Assembly: GCA_903919215.1 (NCBI GenBank)
Contig: CAIXHI010000494.1
Location: 1 to 6,692, forward strand
Direction: 5' to 3'
Origin: an uncultured Acidimicrobiaceae bacterium
GTDB lineage: Bacteria > Actinomycetota > Acidimicrobiia > Acidimicrobiales > Ilumatobacteraceae
DNA: 6,692 nt
Shown piece by piece: positions 3,950-6,692 of this stretch. The translations under genes were made by a program, and so were the position numbers. How positions within the stretch are numbered: position 1 is the stretch's first letter; each line of letters opens with the position of its first letter. The notes beneath the pieces are model-generated. The model searched no databases and had not been told where the DNA came from. It saw only the letters and a list, made by a program, of their open reading frames with translations.

Positions 3950-5698
3950 ATGAAGATCACCGGGGCGCAAGCCCTCATCCGATCACTGGAGATGGAGAAC
4001 GTCGAGACCATCTTTGGTCTGCCCGGCGGCTGCATCCTGCCGGCGTACGACCCGTTGCTCGATTCCCCCATCCGCCACATTCTCGTGCGCCATGAGCAGG
4101 GCGCCGGCCACATGGCCGAGGGCTACGCCCACGTCACCGGTCGCCCCGGTGTCGTGTTGGTCACCAGTGGCCCGGCGGCCACGAACATGGTCACACCACT
4201 GATGGACGCGTTCATGGACTCGATCCCGATGGTCTGCATCACCGGCCAGGTGGGCACCGCGGCCATCGGCACCGACGCGTTCCAGGAATGCGACACCGTC
4301 GGTATCACCCGTAGCTGCACCAAGCACAACGAACTGGTGATGTCCGCGCAGGACATCCCGATGGCGATCCGCCAGGCGTTCCACATCGCCACCACCGGCC
4401 GTCCCGGCCCGACGTTGGTCGACATCCCCAAGGATTGTCTGACCAACATGATGGACTGGCACTGGCCGACCGACGAAGAGGTCGCTGAGAGCCTGCCCGG
4501 CTACCGCCCCACCACCAAGGGTCATGCGCGCATGATCAAGGAAGCGGCCAAGCTGATCCTGGCCAGCGAGCGCCCACTGCTGTACATCGGCGGCGGCGTG
4601 CTGAAGGCTCGTGCGGCGGAGGCCGTTCGCGAACTCGCCGAACTCACCAACATTCACGTGGTCACCACGCTGATGGCCCGCGGCGCGTTCCCTGACGATC
4701 ACGCACTGTGCCTCGGTATGCCCGGTATGCACGGCAACGCCACGGCGATCACGGCGATGCAGCAGTCCGATCTGCTGATCAACATCGGCGCCCGCTTCGA
4801 CGACCGCATTACCGGCAAGCTGTCGGAGTTCGCCAAGGAAGCCAAGGTCATCCACGTCGATATCGACCCGGCCGAGCAGGGCAAGGTGCGCAAGCCCGAT
4901 GTCCCGATCGTCGGCGACGCGAAGTACGTCACCGAGGAGCTGATCAAGGCGATCCGCGACCTGCTGCAGACCGGGAGCACCCAGGCCGACACGGGTGCGT
5001 GGAAGAGCCGCGTCAGCGGATGGCGCGAGCAGTTCCCGCTCAGCTATGCACCCAGCGAACCTGGCGAAGCGTTGAAGCCGCAGTTCTGCCTGGAGGCGCT
5101 GCGCGACAGCGCCCCCGAAGGCACGATCCTTGTGTCCGGGGTTGGGCAGCACCAGATGTGGAGCAGCCAGTACTGGACGTTCAACGAGCCCTACACCTGG
5201 GTCAACTCGGGTGGTTTGGGCACGATGGGCTTCAGCGTTCCGGCTGCGATCGGCGCCAAGGTCGGTCGCCCTGATCGCACCGTGTGGGCTATCGACGGCG
5301 ACGGCTGCTTCCAGATGACGGCTCAGGAATTGGTCACGGCCAGCGTCGAGCGGATCCCGATCAAGGTCGCGATCCTCAACAACAGCTATCTCGGCATGGT
5401 GCGTCAGTGGCAGGAGATGTTCTACGAGGAGCGCTACAGCGAGGTCTACCTGTCGCCCGAGGTGCCCAACTTCGTGATGTGGGCGGAAGCGATGGGTTGC
5501 GTCGGCATCCGTGTCGATAGTCCCGAAGAAGTGCAGCCGGCGATCGACAAGGCCAACAGCATCAACGACCGTCCGGTGGTCATCGACTTCCGGGTCGACG
5601 CCCGTGAGAAGGTGTTCCCGATGGTGCCCGCCGGTTACGGCAACGACGACATGCTGCTCCCCGAGTGGCAGGAACCGAACCGCGGAGGTTTGAAGTGA
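3950..5698 (+). CDS. ilvB: Acetolactate synthase, large (catalytic) subunit
   Basis: The 582-residue catalytic subunit of acetohydroxyacid synthase joins two pyruvates to acetolactate, or pyruvate and 2-ketobutyrate to acetohydroxybutyrate, the first common step to Val, Leu and Ile. It uses thiamine diphosphate, Mg and FAD. Domains are an N-terminal pyrimidine-binding domain (about 1-165) with the catalytic Glu-49 in RHEQGAGHMAEGYA, a central FAD-contacting domain (about 190-335), and a C-terminal pyrophosphate-binding domain (about 375-550) with the GDG(450-452)...NN(477-478) ThDP motif and LGMVRQWQEMFYEERYS (481-497). Length is normal. The start is fixed by AAGGAG and by the family N-terminus (MKITGAQALI). 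It is followed by ilvN with a 4-base overlap. Expression should be set by the leader attenuator, and activity by valine through IlvN. Residues 28 (Cys) and 102 (Gly) sit at sites known for herbicide tolerance changes in the plant enzyme. Confidence 0.97.
   Translation: MKITGAQALIRSLEMENVETIFGLPGGCILPAYDPLLDSPIRHILVRHEQGAGHMAEGYAHVTGRPGVVLVTSGPAATNMVTPLMDAFMDSIPMVCITGQVGTAAIGTDAFQECDTVGITRSCTKHNELVMSAQDIPMAIRQAFHIATTGRPGPTLVDIPKDCLTNMMDWHWPTDEEVAESLPGYRPTTKGHARMIKEAAKLILASERPLLYIGGGVLKARAAEAVRELAELTNIHVVTTLMARGAFPDDHALCLGMPGMHGNATAITAMQQSDLLINIGARFDDRITGKLSEFAKEAKVIHVDIDPAEQGKVRKPDVPIVGDAKYVTEELIKAIRDLLQTGSTQADTGAWKSRVSGWREQFPLSYAPSEPGEALKPQFCLEALRDSAPEGTILVSGVGQHQMWSSQYWTFNEPYTWVNSGGLGTMGFSVPAAIGAKVGRPDRTVWAIDGDGCFQMTAQELVTASVERIPIKVAILNNSYLGMVRQWQEMFYEERYSEVYLSPEVPNFVMWAEAMGCVGIRVDSPEEVQPAIDKANSINDRPVVIDFRVDAREKVFPMVPAGYGNDDMLLPEWQEPNRGGLK
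5684..5688 (+). promoter_or_regulatory. ilvN ribosome binding site
   Basis: GGAGG lies inside the 3' end of ilvB, 6 bases before the GTG at 5695. This ideal spacing decides for the GTG start rather than the in-frame ATG at 5665. Confidence 0.8.
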
Positions 5699-6243
5699 GC
5701 GAGATTCGCAACCACCACATCTTGTCGGTGCTCGTCCAGAACCGGCCCGGCGTGCTTGCACGCGTGGCCAGTCTGTTCGCCCGCCGTGGGTTCAACATCT
5801 TCAGCTTGGCGGTCGCTCCTGCTGAGGACGAGGGCTTCAGCCGCATCACGATCGTCGTCGACGTGGACTCCGCGCCGCTCGAGCAGGTCGTCAAGCAACT
5901 GTTCAAGCTGATCGAAGTGGTCAAGATCAGCGAGCTCGACCCGCGCCGCAGCGTTGAGCGCGAACTGCTGCTGGCTACCGTTCGCACCACCGCCGAACAG
6001 CGCGGCCAGGTCGTGGAACTCACCAACATTTTCGAGGGCAAGATTCTCGCCGTGGGCGCAGAAGCGATCACGGTCTCGCTCGATGGTCATCCGGACAAGC
6101 TGGACGACTTTGAGGAATTGCTGGCGGGCTATGGCATCGTGGAGCTTCAGCGCACCGGACGGGTGGCGCTTCCCAAGCTCGATCGCGAGGCCCGCCTGCG
6201 GGCTGTGAGCAACAAGAAAACCGACAACGGAAAGGCTGGCTGA
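5695..6243 (+). CDS. ilvN: Acetolactate synthase, small (regulatory) subunit
   Basis: A 182-residue regulatory subunit that binds IlvB, raises its activity and confers feedback inhibition by valine. The N-terminal ACT domain (about residues 7-80) begins HILSVLVQNRPGVLARVASL (8-27) and continues FARRGFNIFSLAV (28-40) and FSRITIVVDVD, with NRPGVL (16-21) and RGFNI (31-35) at the effector-binding turn. The C-terminal ALS small-subunit domain (about 85-160) includes RELLLATVRT and ELLAGYGIVELQRTGRVALP. The chosen start is GTG at 5695: it overlaps the ilvB TGA as GTGA, has GGAGG 6 bases upstream, and gives the standard family N-terminus. The last dozen or so residues are polar and probably disordered, making it slightly longer than many homologues. 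Translational coupling should keep subunits in proportion. Confidence 0.96.
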   Translation: MSEIRNHHILSVLVQNRPGVLARVASLFARRGFNIFSLAVAPAEDEGFSRITIVVDVDSAPLEQVVKQLFKLIEVVKISELDPRRSVERELLLATVRTTAEQRGQVVELTNIFEGKILAVGAEAITVSLDGHPDKLDDFEELLAGYGIVELQRTGRVALPKLDREARLRAVSNKKTDNGKAG

Positions 6244-6247
6244 CCAT

Positions 6248-6692
6248 ATGGCCGCGAAGATGTACTACGAGGCGGACGCCGATCCGTCGATCATCCGGAG
6301 CCGCAAGGTGGCCATCATTGGCTACGGCTCGCAGGGCCACGCGCATGCGCTCAACCTCAAGGAGTCGGGCGTCCAGGTCGTCGTCGGCCTGCGCGAGGGC
6401 AGCAAGTCGGCCGCCAAGGCCGAGGCTGCCGGCCTCAAGGTGATGGACATCGCTGCTGCCGCCAAGTGGGCGAACGTGATCATGCTCACGATGCCCGACA
6501 CGGAGCAGAAGGCGACGTACGAAGAGTTCATCAAGCCGCACATGCGCAAGGGCAAGGCCCTCGCGTTCGCACACGGCTTCAACATCCGCTTCAAGCGCAT
6601 CCGCCCGCCGAAGACCGTCGACGTGATCATGATCGCCCCCAAGGGCCCGGGTCACCTCGTGCGTCGCACCTACACCGAGGGCGGCGGCGTGC
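6248..6692 (+). CDS. ilvC: Ketol-acid reductoisomerase (N-terminal part, cut by window edge)
   Basis: The first 148 residues of ketol-acid (acetohydroxyacid) reductoisomerase, the second enzyme of Val/Leu/Ile synthesis, which takes the IlvBN product to a dihydroxy acid with Mg and NAD(P)H. The Rossmann domain is clear: VAIIGYGSQGHAHALNL (21-37), a cofactor-specificity loop GLREGSKS (47-54) whose serines suit NADPH, MLTMPDTEQ (79-87), the conserved AHGFNI with His-109, and APKGPGHLVRR (130-140). The short loop is of the class I type. The metal-binding C-terminal domain lies outside the window. The ATG at 6248 begins 4 bases after the ilvN stop; a weak GGAAAGG (6229-6235) lies 12 bases upstream. 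The ATG at 6260 (codon 5) is possible, but MAxxxYYxADAD matches usual family N-termini. It belongs to the ilvBNC operon. Confidence 0.95.
   Translation, partial: MAAKMYYEADADPSIIRSRKVAIIGYGSQGHAHALNLKESGVQVVVGLREGSKSAAKAEAAGLKVMDIAAAAKWANVIMLTMPDTEQKATYEEFIKPHMRKGKALAFAHGFNIRFKRIRPPKTVDVIMIAPKGPGHLVRRTYTEGGGV

Noticed and set aside
5665..5694. ATG at 5665 as ilvN start
   Set aside because: It adds ten residues not typical of the family; the GTG at 5695 has GGAGG at ideal spacing and the GTGA overlap.
3983..5761. 592-codon minus-strand open frame opposite ilvB
   Set aside because: Low-complexity His/Arg/Asp/Val-rich translation, exactly antisense to a clear ilvB; a typical shadow frame in high G+C DNA.
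1..6692. Mobile elements, CRISPR, tRNA genes or defence systems
   Set aside because: No transposase, spaced repeats, tRNA-like clover-leaf or defence protein was seen; all long frames are housekeeping or regulatory genes.

Overview
The window is a G+C-rich chromosomal segment (roughly two-thirds G+C by eye) with actinobacterial habits: GTG starts, 4-base GTGA stop/start overlaps and several genes without a visible Shine-Dalgarno site. The gene content (DUF3054 protein, a long Bacteroidota-like inositol-3-phosphate synthase, ilvB-ilvN-ilvC) suggests an actinobacterium, perhaps Acidimicrobiia (Ilumatobacter-like). The phylum is a fair inference from the sequence; the class is a guess. Everything looks like ordinary core metabolism; no insertion sequence, phage, tRNA/rRNA or CRISPR array is visible.

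Left part (1-1460): a minus-strand pair, flavin reductase-like protein followed by a DUF3054 membrane protein that runs off the left edge, translationally coupled by a GTGA overlap. A 35-bp divergent gap separates them from a plus-strand 5-formyltetrahydrofolate cyclo-ligase gene. That gene converges on ino1, and between them lies a near-perfect 45-base inverted repeat that probably serves as a shared terminator.

Middle (1472-3730): ino1 (minus) and a LysR-type regulator gene (plus) diverge from a 63-bp A+T-rich region carrying a small dyad. The regulator may control itself, ino1, or the ilv operon that follows in its own orientation.

Right part (3731-6692): the branched-chain amino-acid operon ilvB-ilvN-ilvC. 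ilvB and ilvN overlap by 4 bases, ilvC starts 4 bases after ilvN and is cut by the right edge. The most interesting element is the 219-bp ilvB leader. It holds an unlisted 14-residue leader peptide, MRTRLTSALVVVIV, a 9-bp hairpin starting at its stop codon, and a GC hairpin with a U-rich tail 105 to 50 bases before ilvB. This is a transcription attenuator that should sense Val/Leu/Ile supply. The leader uses two consecutive GTA valine codons, a codon absent from ilvB, ilvN, the visible ilvC and lysR, and its start has no Shine-Dalgarno site, suggesting a leaderless start. Such peptide-dependent attenuation of ilv genes is known in actinobacteria; what is unusual here is the compact layout with no obvious classical antiterminator.
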